The translations under genes were made by a program, and so were the position numbers. Source: Xanthobacter autotrophicus (lineage in GTDB: Bacteria; Pseudomonadota; Alphaproteobacteria; Rhizobiales; Xanthobacteraceae). From it: a stretch of DNA of 64,000 bases. The stretch's first letter is position 1, and the number at the start of each line of letters is the position of its first letter. The notes under the pieces are model-generated. The model worked only from the letters and a program-made list of their open reading frames with translations. It had not been told where the DNA came from and ran no database searches. Shown in pieces: positions 1 through 8,848 of this stretch. Location: positions 124,001 through 188,000 of the forward strand of contig NZ_VAUP01000002.1 of NCBI RefSeq assembly GCF_005871085.1, read 5' to 3'.

Positions 1-344
1 AGCAGGATGGACATGCCGATGGCGGAGATCATGGGCGCAAGGCGGAAGGAGCCCCGCAAGGGCCGGTAGGCCACCCGCTCGATGGCCCAGCTCACCAGCC
101 CCGTGAACACCATGGCCACAACCAGCGTGATGGCGAGGATGAGGAAGATGGAGCTCATCCCGATCACGGTAGTGAGCAGCAGCACGCAGATGAGGCCGAT
201 GAAGGCGCTCACCATGAACACGTCGCCGTGGGCGAAGTTCACCATTCCGATGATGCCGAACACCATCGTGTAGCCGATGGCGATCAATCCGTAGATCGAC
301 CCGAGGGTCAACCCGTTGATGAGCTGCTGGAGGAACACTTCCAT
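1..344 (-). CDS. livH: Branched-chain amino acid ABC transporter permease LivH, 5' part only
   Basis: The gene starts at the ATG at 344 and runs off the left edge, so about 114 N-terminal residues are visible. They begin MEVFLQQLINGLTLGSIYGL and continue with several hydrophobic segments. The GSIYGLIAIGYTMVFGIIGM and NFAHGDVFM motifs are typical of LivH, one of the two membrane permeases of the high-affinity leucine/isoleucine/valine importer. The other transporter genes (livM, livG, livF, livK) would be expected to the left, outside the window. The region between this start and the rhodanese gene at 579 should hold its promoter. Confidence 0.9.
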   Translation of the reverse strand, partial: MEVFLQQLINGLTLGSIYGLIAIGYTMVFGIIGMVNFAHGDVFMVSAFIGLICVLLLTTVIGMSSIFLILAITLVVAMVFTGLVSWAIERVAYRPLRGSFRLAPMISAIGMSIL

Positions 345-578
345 CCGCCGCTGAACCCCTCTGTCTGGTTGGCGCGCTTATTTTATCATCATGCCCGACG
401 ATTGTGCGCTGCCTCCTTTTCCGACTCATAACCCGCCCTGCCCGTCGAGACAATTGCGCCGGGCCGAGCGCACGCCCGCAGCGGAAGGCAGACCTGCGGA
501 GCGGGGCCGGCTTGACAGGGCTTCCGCTCCTGTCCCTCCTCCCCGCATGGATCGGTCCATCGCACCGGAGGAGAGGCC

Positions 579-968
579 ATGCCCCAGATCATCACCAGAG
601 GCTTCAAGCTGCTCCTCGATGAAGCCAACGCCCAAGTCGAAACGCTGACGCCGCAGGACGCCCAGCGCCAAATCGCCGACGGCGCGCTGCTGGTGGACGT
701 GCGCGACCCGCGCGAGCTTGAGCGCGAAGGACGCATCCCCGGCGCCTTCCACTGTCCGCGCGGCATGCTGGAATTCTGGATCGACCCCGAAAGCCCCTAT
801 TTCAAGCCGCCCTTCGGGGAGGACCGGGCCTTCATTTTCCTGTGCGCGGGGGGCTGGCGCTCGGCCCTGTCGGCGGCCACGGCGCAGAACATGGGGCTGA
901 AGCCGGTGGCCCATGTGGGCGGCGGCTTCAAGGCCTGGAAGGAGACGGGCGGACCGGTGGAGGGCTGA
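579..968 (+). CDS. Single-domain rhodanese-like sulfurtransferase
   Basis: This 129-residue cytoplasmic protein is one rhodanese domain without a signal peptide. The opening fold motif LLVDVRDPREL lies near residues 37-47 and the active-site loop FLCAGGWRS places the sulfur-carrying cysteine at residue 89. Such proteins move sulfane sulfur from a donor to cyanide, thiols or a protein acceptor; the substrate cannot be read from sequence. A strong ribosome site (GGAGGAGAGG) stands just before the ATG. It converges on the RatA-like gene with only 6 bases between stop codons. The following gene block makes lipoate, a sulfur cofactor, but a link is speculative. Confidence 0.88.
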   Translation: MPQIITRGFKLLLDEANAQVETLTPQDAQRQIADGALLVDVRDPRELEREGRIPGAFHCPRGMLEFWIDPESPYFKPPFGEDRAFIFLCAGGWRSALSAATAQNMGLKPVAHVGGGFKAWKETGGPVEG

Positions 969-974
969 GACGCC

Positions 975-1433
975 CTACCCCACCGTGCCGTAGACTTGGT
1001 CCGCCCGGGCCTCGAAGGCATCGGCGAAGCGGCGGAAGGCGGCCTCGAACATGGCGCCCATGAGCATGGCCAGGGTGCGCGAGCGGAATTCGTAGGAGAT
1101 GAAGAACTTCACCTCGCTCGCGTCCTCGCCGCGCCCGATGAATTCCCAGCGGTTGTCGAGCCGGCTGAAGGGGCCGTCGAGATATTCCACATGGATGGTG
1201 AGGCGCGGCCGGTCCAGCGTCACCCGCGAGGTGAAGGTCTCGCGGATCAGCTTGTAGGCGACGGTCATGTCCGCCACCAGGATCTCCACGCCCTCATCGG
1301 ACTTCATGCGCCGCTTCACCCGCAGCGATTGGCACAGGGGCACGAACTCGGGATAGCGCTCCACGTCGGCCACGAGGTCGAACATGTCCCGCGCCCCGTG
1401 CCTCACCTGCCGGGCGTTGGAGAAGGATGGCAC
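975..1433 (-). CDS. RatA/Coq10-like START-domain protein
   Basis: A 152-residue SRPBCC (START-like) protein. The N-terminal block around HGARDMFDLVADVERYPEFV is the signature of the RatA/Coq10 group, and the C-terminal half keeps the family pattern with a short final helix. Relatives bind ubiquinone or related lipids and support respiration (Coq10), while the E. coli member RatA was named as a toxin acting on ribosomes. In alphaproteobacteria next to lipA, a quinone or lipid chaperone role is more likely, by inference. The start is a GTG two bases after the lipA stop codon, so the two are almost certainly co-transcribed and perhaps translationally coupled. Confidence 0.85.
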   Translation of the reverse strand: MPSFSNARQVRHGARDMFDLVADVERYPEFVPLCQSLRVKRRMKSDEGVEILVADMTVAYKLIRETFTSRVTLDRPRLTIHVEYLDGPFSRLDNRWEFIGRGEDASEVKFFISYEFRSRTLAMLMGAMFEAAFRRFADAFEARADQVYGTVG

Positions 1434-1435
1434 GA

Positions 1436-2389
1436 TCAGGCCCGGCCGAGGCGCGCCGCCCGGGCCGCACGCAGCTTCTCGAAATCCGCGCCCGCATGGT
1501 GGGAGGAGCGGGTCAGAGGGCTCGCAGAAACCATCAGGAAGCCCTTGGCATAGGCCACCGTCTCATAGGCCTTGAACTCGTCCGGCGTCACGAAGCGTTC
1601 CACCTTGTGGTGCTTGCGTGTGGGCTGGAGATACTGGCCGATGGTGATGAAATCCACCTCCGCCGAGCGCAGGTCGTCCATCAGCTGGAGCACTTCGGGG
1701 CGCTCCTCGCCAAGGCCCACCATGATGCCGGACTTGGTGAAGATGGAGCCGTCCAGCTCCTTCACCTTCTGCAGCAGGCGCAGGGAGTGGAAATAGCGCG
1801 CGCCGGGCCGCACCGAGAGATACTTGGCCGGCACCGTCTCCAGATTGTGGTTGAACACGTCGGGCTTGGCCGCCACCACCACCTCCAGCGCCCCCTCCTT
1901 GCGCAGGAAGTCCGGGGTGAGGATCTCGATGGTGGTGCCGGGGCTCGCCTTGCGGATGGCGGCGATGGTACGGGCGAAGTGCTCCGCGCCGCCGTCGGCG
2001 AGGTCGTCCCGGTCCACGGAGGTGATGACCACATGGGAGAGGCCGAGCTTGGCCACCGCATCGCCCACCTTCTGGGGCTCGCCTTGGTCGAGCGCCTCGG
2101 GCAGGCCGGTGCGCACGTTGCAGAAGGCGCAGGCGCGGGTGCAGGTGTCGCCCATGATCATGAAGGTGGCGTGCTTTTTCTCCCAGCACTCGCCGATATT
2201 GGGGCAGCCGGCCTCCTCGCACACGGTGTGCAGGCCGTTGGCCCGCACGATGTCGGCAGTCTGCGACCAGCCGGCCGAACCCGGCGCCTTCACGCGGATC
2301 CAGTCGGGCTTACGCAGCACCTCGGTTTCCGGGCGGTTGGCCTTCTCCGGGTGGCGCGGGCGGGCGAGGGTGTCGATGACCGTGACCAT
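1436..2389 (-). CDS. lipA: Lipoyl synthase
   Basis: LipA inserts two sulfur atoms into octanoyl groups on lipoyl-domain lysines, using radical S-adenosylmethionine chemistry. The protein has 317 residues, normal for the family. Both iron-sulfur cluster motifs are present: [12 protein letters not shown] (Cys57, 62, 68) for the auxiliary cluster and CTRACAFC (Cys83, 87, 90) for the radical-SAM cluster. The C-terminal RSSHHAG block supplies the conserved serine that ligates the auxiliary cluster; many homologs have RSSYHA, so one His replaces the usual Tyr. Its products are the lipoyl groups of PdhB and PdhC encoded upstream in the same orientation. Confidence 0.97.
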   Translation of the reverse strand: MVTVIDTLARPRHPEKANRPETEVLRKPDWIRVKAPGSAGWSQTADIVRANGLHTVCEEAGCPNIGECWEKKHATFMIMGDTCTRACAFCNVRTGLPEALDQGEPQKVGDAVAKLGLSHVVITSVDRDDLADGGAEHFARTIAAIRKASPGTTIEILTPDFLRKEGALEVVVAAKPDVFNHNLETVPAKYLSVRPGARYFHSLRLLQKVKELDGSIFTKSGIMVGLGEERPEVLQLMDDLRSAEVDFITIGQYLQPTRKHHKVERFVTPDEFKAYETVAYAKGFLMVSASPLTRSSHHAGADFEKLRAARAARLGRA

Positions 2390-2560
2390 GCGTTTCGTCT
2401 CTCAACCCCCGGCAGGAAGATGCACGCCCCGCGGGGCAATGCCCTTGCCGGGCAACGCCCGCCCCGGGTGAGGCTCCGGGCCAAGCTTGGATTTCAATTC
2501 ACCATACCCCGCGCCACCGCTGGCCGGAAGCCACGCGGCGCGCGCTGCGGCAATGCGTTT

Positions 2561-2809
2561 TCAGGCCGGGCGCCTGCCGGTCACCGCCCGCCAGATGGCG
2601 AGCAGCAGCACCGCCCCGCAGGTGGAGATGACGATGCGATCGAGCATGCCGTCGCCGATGTAGTTGAGGCCGAGCCCGCTCGCCACCCAGCCGCCCAGCA
2701 TGCCGCCCACAAGCCCCACCACGAGATTTGTGAGGAGCCCGCCGGAGGACTTCATGAGCTTTTCGGCGAGAAAACCGGCGATGATGCCGACAAGGATGGA
2801 AACAAGCAT
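2561..2809 (-). CDS. GlsB/YeaQ/YmgE-family small membrane protein (copy 1)
   Basis: An 82-residue, very hydrophobic protein with three likely membrane helices (about residues 2-20, 28-48 and 58-76) and glycine-zipper repeats such as VVGLVGGMLGGWVASGLG. This is the pattern of the GlsB/YeaQ/YmgE family, called transglycosylase-associated in older annotation and linked to stress responses, although the molecular activity is unknown. It follows a paralogous gene after only 11 bases. A 170-base gap without a recognisable gene separates it from lipA. Confidence 0.85.
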   Translation of the reverse strand: MLVSILVGIIAGFLAEKLMKSSGGLLTNLVVGLVGGMLGGWVASGLGLNYIGDGMLDRIVISTCGAVLLLAIWRAVTGRRPA

Positions 2810-2820
2810 GTCGGCCTCCC

Positions 2821-3099
2821 TCAGCGCGAACGGATCGCGCGCCAGATCCAGAGCAGCAGGATGGCGCCGACGATGGCCGCGATCAGCGTGCGGAAGAAGC
2901 CGAACACCGGCACGTTGAGCACCGAGGCCAGCTTGTCGCCGATGAAGGCGCCGGCGACGCCGACGAGAAGGTTCGTCAGCAGGCCGTGGTTGCTCGCCGT
3001 CACCCGCTCGGCGATCCAGCCGGCGATGAGGCCGATGATGATGAGCGAGAAAAAGCCGACGCCCGGCTGGCTCAGGAACGCATAGGTCTGCTGGTCCAA
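2821..3099 (-). CDS. GlsB/YeaQ/YmgE-family small membrane protein (copy 2)
   Basis: A 92-residue protein with three predicted membrane helices and the family core FSLIIIGLIAGWIAERVTAS followed by LLTNLLVGVAGAFIGDKL. It is a paralog of the downstream 82-residue gene: both have the LLTNL(L/V)VG(V/L)(A/V)G segment, so a tandem duplication is likely. The divergence between the two is large, hence the duplication is old. The two genes probably form one transcript. No enzymatic residues are visible. Confidence 0.85.
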   Translation of the reverse strand: MDQQTYAFLSQPGVGFFSLIIIGLIAGWIAERVTASNHGLLTNLLVGVAGAFIGDKLASVLNVPVFGFFRTLIAAIVGAILLLWIWRAIRSR

Positions 3100-3129
3100 G
3101 ATGGCACCTCCGAGATTTAGGCAGTATAG

Positions 3130-3408
3130 TTACGATTTATCTGACTTTTTGGCTTTCACAAAACCGCTGAGACCCGAGCCCAATACGCCCGTGAGAACAA
3201 ATAGTTTCACGCCAATGGCCGAACCAAAAGCAGCAATTCCAGCACCTGCCGGGCCAAACGCCATAAACCCCAGCACCATCCCAACTAGGCCAAACTTCGC
3301 CCATCTAGGACAATTAGCCCACGCAACCTGCGCCAGATAACCTATTGATGTAATGACGCTCCAAACCGTGGCTCGTACTTTCGAATAATCTACATTTTCT
3401 TCAGCCAT
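3130..3408 (-). CDS. Small membrane protein of unknown function, AT-richer than its surroundings
   Basis: The likely product has 92 residues, starting MAEENVDYSKVRATVW at the ATG at 3408. A longer open frame reaches 3540, but its extra part crosses a palindromic repeat and is probably not coding. There is one long hydrophobic stretch (about residues 40-78, LVGMVLGFMAFGPAGAGIAA onward) able to form two helices, and a lysine-rich C-terminus (VKAKKSDKS). Base composition is clearly lower in GC than both neighbours and uses codons such as ATA, TTT and AAA that are rare here, which suggests recent acquisition. No family was recognised. Confidence 0.6.
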   Translation of the reverse strand: MAEENVDYSKVRATVWSVITSIGYLAQVAWANCPRWAKFGLVGMVLGFMAFGPAGAGIAAFGSAIGVKLFVLTGVLGSGLSGFVKAKKSDKS

Positions 3409-3458
3409 AGGCTCGACTTCTCGCAGAGTGAATTCGAAGCCATATTTGCCCCACCCTC

Positions 3459-3482
3459 CCCTCTCCCGCAGGCGGGAGAGGG
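3459..3482. repeat. CCCTCTCCCGC palindromic repeat unit
   Basis: A perfect inverted repeat, CCCTCTCCCGC and GCGGGAGAGGG with a 2-base spacer, stands between lpdA and the small membrane gene. Related palindromes occur at 45971-46000, 51587-51620 and 62063-62086, always outside genes, so this is a dispersed family. It could also form a transcript-end hairpin behind lpdA, but no U-run follows. Confidence 0.7.
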
Positions 3483-3536
3483 CTTCGGGGCAGCCAAGCT
3501 CCGCACCGGGGAAGGATAACACTTCCCCGCCCACAC

Positions 3537-4952
3537 TCACGAATGGATCGCCCGCCCATACGCAGACATGACGCTCTCGTGCATCATCTCCGACAGGGTC
3601 GGGTGCGGGAATACCGTGTGGATCAGGTCTTCCTCGGTGGTCTCAAGGTTCATGGCCACCACGAAGCCCTGGATCAGCTCGGTCACCTCCGCGCCCACCA
3701 TGTGGGCACCCAGCAGTTCGCCGGTCTTGGCGTCGAAGATGGTCTTCACCAAGCCGTCCGGCTCGCCGAGCGCGATGGCCTTGCCGTTGCCGATGAAGGA
3801 GAAGCGGCCCACCTTGATCTCGCGGCCGGCTTCCTTGGCCTTCTTCTCGGTGAGGCCCACGGAGGCGATCTGCGGCGTGCAATAGGTGCAGCCGGGGATC
3901 TTGTTCTTGTCCATGGGGTGGGTGTGCAGGCCCTTGATGGTCTCCACGCAGATCACGCCCTCGTGCTCCGCCTTGTGGGCCAGCATGGGCGGGCCGGCGA
4001 TGTCGCCGATGGCATAAACGCCGGGCACGTTGGTGCGGCCATAGCCGTCGGTCACCACGATGCCGCGCTCGATCTTCACGCCGATGGCCTCAAGGCCCAG
4101 TCCCTCCACATTGCCCACCACGCCCACGGCGGAAATCATGCGATCCACCGTGATGTCGTGCTTGGCGCCCTTGGAATCTTCCACATGGGCGGTGATGCTG
4201 TCGGCATGCTTGGTGACGCCCGTCACCTTCGCCCCGGACAGGATCTTCATGCCCAGCTTCTCGAAGCGCTTGCGGGCAACGGCGGCGATCTCCTCGTCCT
4301 CCACGGGGAGTATCTGCGGCAGCACCTCCACCACGGTCACCTCGGTGCCCATGGTGCGATAGAACGAGGCGAACTCGATGCCGATGGCGCCCGAGCCCAT
4401 CACCAGCAGGCTCTTGGGCATCTTTTCCGGCACCATGGCGTCGAAATAGGTCCAGATCAGCTTCTTGTCGGGCTCAAGGCCGGGCAGCGCGCGCGGGCGG
4501 GCACCGGTGGCCACGATGATGTGCTTGGCGGTGTAATCGCCGCCGCCCTTGGCGCCCTTGGGCGGGTTCTGGGCGGCTTCCACCTTGATCTTGCCGGGGG
4601 CGGTGAAGGTCGCCTTGCCCCAGATCACGTCCACCTTGTTCTTGTTGAGCAGGAAGGCGACGCCGCCGGCCAGCTGGGCCGAGACCCCGCGCGAGCGCTT
4701 GACCACAGCCGCCGCATCGAAGCCGATCTTCTCGGCGGAGAGGCCGTAATCCTTGGCGTGCTCCATGTAGTGGTAGATCTCGGCCGAGCGCAGCAGCGCC
4801 TTGGTGGGGATGCAGCCCCAGTTGAGGCAGATGCCGCCGAGATGGCTTTTCTCCACCACGGCCACCTTGAAGCCGAGCTGGGCGGCGCGGATGGCGGCCA
4901 CGTAGCCGCCGGGCCCGCCGCCGATGACGATGATGTCGTAACTGTCAGCCAT
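3537..4952 (-). CDS. lpdA: Dihydrolipoamide dehydrogenase (E3)
   Basis: This FAD flavoenzyme re-oxidises dihydrolipoyl groups of the pyruvate dehydrogenase complex and passes electrons to NAD+. With the ATG at 4952 (MADSYDIIVIGGGPGGYVAA) the product has 471 residues, the usual size; an upstream in-frame ATG at 5018 would overlap the preceding gene by 74 bases and is unlikely. Visible motifs are the FAD-binding GGGPGG, the redox-active disulfide CLNWGC, the NAD-binding GSGAIGIEFASF, and the C-terminal His-Pro of HTVFPHPTLSE near residue 450, whose His-Glu pair is catalytic. Its first 8 bases overlap the deoxyribosyltransferase gene's end, indicating a shared transcript. Confidence 0.96.
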   Translation of the reverse strand: MADSYDIIVIGGGPGGYVAAIRAAQLGFKVAVVEKSHLGGICLNWGCIPTKALLRSAEIYHYMEHAKDYGLSAEKIGFDAAAVVKRSRGVSAQLAGGVAFLLNKNKVDVIWGKATFTAPGKIKVEAAQNPPKGAKGGGDYTAKHIIVATGARPRALPGLEPDKKLIWTYFDAMVPEKMPKSLLVMGSGAIGIEFASFYRTMGTEVTVVEVLPQILPVEDEEIAAVARKRFEKLGMKILSGAKVTGVTKHADSITAHVEDSKGAKHDITVDRMISAVGVVGNVEGLGLEAIGVKIERGIVVTDGYGRTNVPGVYAIGDIAGPPMLAHKAEHEGVICVETIKGLHTHPMDKNKIPGCTYCTPQIASVGLTEKKAKEAGREIKVGRFSFIGNGKAIALGEPDGLVKTIFDAKTGELLGAHMVGAEVTELIQGFVVAMNLETTEEDLIHTVFPHPTLSEMMHESVMSAYGRAIHS

Positions 4953-5586
4953 GGAAGGTCTCCTCGCCGTGCGCCTGTCCGGCGGGTTCTGGATGGGAAG
5001 GGGATCGGGGCATGCCAAGGCGGCCGGCGGACCGGGCCTCGGCCATGAGGGCGAGCGCCTGCTCGAACTGGGTGAGGTCGCGGAACGGGTCGGCGGCCGG
5101 GGCCGGCGCCTGGATCACCGGCAACCGGGAGGCCGCGAGCGCTTCCGCCAGCATGAGATTGTCGAAATGGCCGAAGTCCTCCACGTGCAGGCCATCGGCC
5201 AGCAGCGTGGCGGCATCACCCGCGCCGCCGGCGGGGCCAATGGCGGAATGGGCGCGGTGCTTCAGTTCACCTGGCAGGTTGGAATAGGCCGCCACCGGCT
5301 TGCCCAGCGCGAAGGCGAAACCCACCTCGAACGCGGTGCCTGGATCGGCGCTGATGCCGCGGAACGGCGTGAGATTGGCGACGAGGGCGTCGGCCGAGCG
5401 CATGAGCGCGAGATTGGCGGCGAAGATGGCGCGGCTCGCTGCCCCCGCCGCCACATCCAGCAGCGGGTCGCCGTCCAGCGGATAAAGTCCGGTAAAGCCG
5501 AAGCGGGTGCACAGCTCAACCTTGCGCCGGCCGATCTCGCGCGCGTCGTCGAGGAACACTTCGGGGCCGGCGAGGTACAGCTTCAT
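4945..5586 (-). CDS. Nucleoside 2-deoxyribosyltransferase family protein
   Basis: The product of 213 residues starts at MKLYLAGPEVFLDD. The opening YLAGPEVF, the middle motif GISADPGTAFEVGFAFALGK and the following VAAYSN fit the nucleoside 2-deoxyribosyltransferase family; the glutamate in TAFEVG matches the family's nucleophile. These enzymes exchange or hydrolyse the base of deoxynucleosides or deoxynucleotides. The position between pdhC and lpdA is unexpected for a nucleotide-salvage enzyme. It overlaps the lpdA start by 8 bases. The substrate is unknown; a deoxynucleotide N-hydrolase or house-cleaning role is possible. Confidence 0.85.
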   Translation of the reverse strand: MKLYLAGPEVFLDDAREIGRRKVELCTRFGFTGLYPLDGDPLLDVAAGAASRAIFAANLALMRSADALVANLTPFRGISADPGTAFEVGFAFALGKPVAAYSNLPGELKHRAHSAIGPAGGAGDAATLLADGLHVEDFGHFDNLMLAEALAASRLPVIQAPAPAADPFRDLTQFEQALALMAEARSAGRLGMPRSPSHPEPAGQAHGEETFHG

Positions 5587-5724
5587 CAGGCTTGCCCGTC
5601 TCCATGATGGCATTGACTCCGGTCTTCGGCCGGCGCCGGGCGGGTCCTTTTCGACGGCTCCCGATTTCGGAGCCGGCCGGAGCGCCTCGCAAAAGGCGCT
5701 CCGGTTGGTGTCATGCCAGTCCGG

Positions 5725-5961
5725 TCACTTGGACAGGAGGGCGAAGAGTTCGTCCTTCAGGCGCACGCGCTCGCGGCGCAGAGCCTCGATTTCGGCGTCG
5801 CCGGTGGGCTCCACGTCGGTCTCGGCGCGGTGCACCTGGCGGTTCACCTCATGATAGGCCTCGCTGAGCTTGGCGAAGTGGGCGTCAGACAGCTTGAGCG
5901 CCTGAATCTTCTCGGCATATTCCGGGAAGTCGGCGGCAAGTTCGTGGGGCGTGTGGCTCAT
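5725..5961 (-). CDS. YdcH/DUF465-family small protein
   Basis: A 78-residue, highly charged protein starting MSHTPHELAADFPEY at the ATG at 5961. The order of HELAADFPEY, IQALK, FAKLSEAYHEVNRQVHRAE and the C-terminal RRERVRLKDELFALL matches the DUF465 (YdcH) family, short all-helical proteins predicted to form an antiparallel coiled coil. No function is established. It sits between pdhC and the deoxyribosyltransferase gene in the same orientation, with about 140 bases on each side, and may be transcribed with them. Confidence 0.8.
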   Translation of the reverse strand: MSHTPHELAADFPEYAEKIQALKLSDAHFAKLSEAYHEVNRQVHRAETDVEPTGDAEIEALRRERVRLKDELFALLSK

Positions 5962-6107
5962 GATCTCAACCTTCCTTGGTACAACGGCGGAAAACACCGT
6001 TGCCCCGCAGCTACACCGGACGGCTGCGGCAGGATTTGATCTGCCGCAGCCCCGGGACAAGCCTCATGCCAGCCGGCTCAAGCCAGCATGCGTCACACCA
6101 GCATGCA

Positions 6108-7460
6108 TCACACCAGCATGCTCATGGGCTTCTCGATGAAGCCCTTGAACGCGCTGAGCAGTTCGGCGCCGAGGGCGCCATCCATCACCCGGTGGTCGCA
6201 GGTCATGGTGACGGTCATCTGCATCACCGCCTTGATCTCGCCATTGCGGACCACGGCGCGCTGCTCCGAGGCGCCCACCGCGAGGATGGAAGACTGCGGC
6301 GCGTTGATGATGGCGGTGAAGTTCCGGATGCCCATCATGCCGAGGTTCGACACCGAGGTGGAGCCGCCGGAATATTCATCGGGCTTCAGCTTCTTGGTGC
6401 GGGCGCGGCCGGCGAGGTCGCGCATCTCGTTGGAGATGGTGGAGAGGGTCTTCTGCTCCGCCTTCTTCACGATGGGCGCATAGAGGCCGCCGTCGATGGC
6501 CACCGCCACGCCCACGTCCGAGTGCTTCATGCGCAGGACGCGGTCCTCGGCCCACACTGCATTGGCGGCGGGCACCTTCTGGAGCGCCAGCGCCATGGCC
6601 TTGATGATGAAGTCGTTGACCGAAACACGGTAGGTCGGCTTGCCGTCCTTGTCCTTGCCCGCGTTGGCATTCACCTGCTCTCGCAGGACCATGAGGTCGT
6701 CGAGGTCGCAGTCCACGGTGAGGAAGAAGGTGGGGGTCACCTGCTCGCTCTCGACCAGGCGACGCGCGATGGTCTTGCGCATGCCGTCGAGCTGCACTTC
6801 CTCGTAGCTGCCAGCCTCGAACATGGCCTTGACCTGCTCGGCGCCGGGGGCGCTGGCGACAGCCGCCTTGGAAGCGGGAGCAGTGGCGGGCGCGGGAGCA
6901 GCGGCAGCGGCGGGCGTCGCTGCCGGCTTGGCACCGGGCTTGGCGCCTTCCAGGTCGCGCGCAACGATGCGTCCGTGCGGGCCGGAACCGGCGAGCGCGG
7001 CAAGGTCGATGCCCTTGTCCTTGGCGATCCGGCGGGCGAGCGGCGAGGCGAACACGCGGCCACCCTGGCCGTTGGCGGCGGGAGCAGCGGCAGGCGCAGG
7101 AGCCGCAGCGGCGGCCGCTTCAACGGCAGGTGCGGCAGCAACAGCAGCAGCCGCAGGAGCGGCAGCGGCAGCGGGCTTGGCCCCGCCGGCGCCGGCGGCC
7201 GCGGCGGCCACGTCCTCGCCCTCGCCGGCGAGCACGGCGATGAGCTGGTTCACCGGCACGTCCTGGGAGCCTTCCGGCACCAGGATCTTGGCGAGGATGC
7301 CTTCGTCGATGGACTCGACTTCCATGGTCGCCTTGTCGGTCTCGATCTCGGCAAGCACGTCACCGGACTTGACGGTGTCGCCTTCCTTCTTGAGCCACTT
7401 GGCGAGGTTGCCCTTCTCCATGGTGGGGGAGAGGGCCGGCATCAGGATCTCGATGGGCAT
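6108..7460 (-). CDS. pdhC: Pyruvate dehydrogenase E2, dihydrolipoyllysine acetyltransferase
   Basis: The 450-residue core subunit of the pyruvate dehydrogenase complex transfers acetyl groups to CoA. Domains in order: one lipoyl domain (about residues 1-77, lipoylated lysine in [11 protein letters not shown]), a long Ala/Pro linker, a peripheral-subunit-binding domain ([16 protein letters not shown] to [10 protein letters not shown], about 137-172), a second Ala-rich linker, and the catalytic domain ending in [14 protein letters not shown] with the active-site His and Asp. The gene follows pdhB after 12 bases. Its lipoyl domain is nearly identical to that of PdhB at both protein and DNA level. 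Confidence 0.97.
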   Translation of the reverse strand: MPIEILMPALSPTMEKGNLAKWLKKEGDTVKSGDVLAEIETDKATMEVESIDEGILAKILVPEGSQDVPVNQLIAVLAGEGEDVAAAAAGAGGAKPAAAAAPAAAAVAAAPAVEAAAAAAPAPAAAPAANGQGGRVFASPLARRIAKDKGIDLAALAGSGPHGRIVARDLEGAKPGAKPAATPAAAAAPAPATAPASKAAVASAPGAEQVKAMFEAGSYEEVQLDGMRKTIARRLVESEQVTPTFFLTVDCDLDDLMVLREQVNANAGKDKDGKPTYRVSVNDFIIKAMALALQKVPAANAVWAEDRVLRMKHSDVGVAVAIDGGLYAPIVKKAEQKTLSTISNEMRDLAGRARTKKLKPDEYSGGSTSVSNLGMMGIRNFTAIINAPQSSILAVGASEQRAVVRNGEIKAVMQMTVTMTCDHRVMDGALGAELLSAFKGFIEKPMSMLV

Positions 7461-7472
7461 TGGTCTCTCTCC

Positions 7473-8843
7473 TCAGCGATAGGTCACGGCGTGCACGGCC
7501 GCGATCACATCGGCGACCGTCGGCAGGGCCAACTTCTCGAGGTTGGCGGCGTACGGCATGGGCACGTCCTTGCCCGTCACGCGCAGCACCGGGGCGTCGA
7601 GATAATCGAACGCCTTGTCCATGAGCTGGGCGACGATCTCGGCGCCGACGCCGGACTGCGGCCAGCCCTCTTCCACGCTCACGCAGCGGCCGGTCTTCTT
7701 CACCGAGGCGATGATGGTGTCCACGTCCATGGGGCGGATGGTGCGCAGGTCGATGACCTCCGCCTCGATGCCCTGCTTGGCCAGCTCGTCCGCCGCCTTC
7801 AGCGCGTAGGTCATGCCGATGGAGAAGGACACCAGGGTCACGTCCTTGCCGCTGCGGGCGATGCGCGCCTTGCCGATGGGCAGCACGAAATCATCCAGCT
7901 TCGGCACCTCGAAGGACTGGCCGTAGAGGATCTCGTTCTCAAGGAAGATGACCGGGTTGGGGTCGCGGATGGCGGCCTTCAGCAGGCCCTTGGCGTCGGC
8001 CGCCGTATAGGGCGCGATCACCCTCAGGCCGGGCACGTTGGAATACCAGGAGGTGTAGTCCTGGCTGTGCTGGGCGGCCACGCGGGCGGCGGCGCCGTTG
8101 GGGCCGCGGAACACGATGGAGCAGTGCATCTGCCCGCCGGACATATAGAGCGTCTTCGCCGCCGAATTGATGATGTGGTCGATGGCCTGCATGGCGAAGT
8201 TGAAGGTCATGAACTCCACGATGGGCTTCAGGCCCGCCATGGCCGCACCCACGCCGACGCCGGCAAAGCCGTGCTCGGTGATGGGGGTGTCGATCACGCG
8301 GCGCTCGCCGAATTCCTGGAGCAGGCCCTGGGTGATCTTGTAGGCGCCCTGATACTCGGCCACTTCCTCGCCCATGACGAAGACATCGCCGTCGCGGCGC
8401 ATTTCCTCGGCCATGGCGTCGCGCAGGGCCTCGCGCACAGTCTGGGTGACGAACTCGGTGCCGGCGGGCACTTCGGGATCCGCCTGGGCCACCACCACCG
8501 GCGCAACCACCGCAGGCGCGGCGACAACGGGAGCAGCAACCGGGGCCGGGGCGTTCTCGGCCGCCTTGGGGGCGGGAGCCGGGGCGGCGCTGGCATCTTC
8601 GCCGTCGGCGAGGATGGTGGCGATGGGAGTGTTCACCGCCACGTCCTGGGCGCCCTCGGGGACGAGGATGCGGCCGAGAATGCCTTCGTCAATGGACTCC
8701 ACCTCCATGGTGGCCTTGTCGGTCTCGATCTCGGCGAGGACGTCACCGGATTTGACGGTGTCGCCTTCCTTCTTGAGCCACTTGGTGAGATTGCCCTTCT
8801 CCATGGTGGGAGACAGGGCCGGCATGAGGACTTCGATGGCCAT
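7473..8843 (-). CDS. pdhB: Pyruvate dehydrogenase E1 beta with N-terminal lipoyl domain
   Basis: This 456-residue subunit pairs with PdhA to decarboxylate pyruvate with thiamine diphosphate. Residues 1-77 form a lipoyl domain ([11 protein letters not shown]), followed by an Ala/Pro-rich linker of about 50 residues and then the E1-beta transketolase-like part ([52 protein letters not shown]). A lipoyl domain fused to E1-beta is known from alphaproteobacteria such as Sinorhizobium and is absent in the enterobacterial complex. It lies 5 bases after the small membrane gene and 12 before pdhC. Confidence 0.97.
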   Translation of the reverse strand: MAIEVLMPALSPTMEKGNLTKWLKKEGDTVKSGDVLAEIETDKATMEVESIDEGILGRILVPEGAQDVAVNTPIATILADGEDASAAPAPAPKAAENAPAPVAAPVVAAPAVVAPVVVAQADPEVPAGTEFVTQTVREALRDAMAEEMRRDGDVFVMGEEVAEYQGAYKITQGLLQEFGERRVIDTPITEHGFAGVGVGAAMAGLKPIVEFMTFNFAMQAIDHIINSAAKTLYMSGGQMHCSIVFRGPNGAAARVAAQHSQDYTSWYSNVPGLRVIAPYTAADAKGLLKAAIRDPNPVIFLENEILYGQSFEVPKLDDFVLPIGKARIARSGKDVTLVSFSIGMTYALKAADELAKQGIEAEVIDLRTIRPMDVDTIIASVKKTGRCVSVEEGWPQSGVGAEIVAQLMDKAFDYLDAPVLRVTGKDVPMPYAANLEKLALPTVADVIAAVHAVTYR

Positions 8844-8848
8844 GGCTG

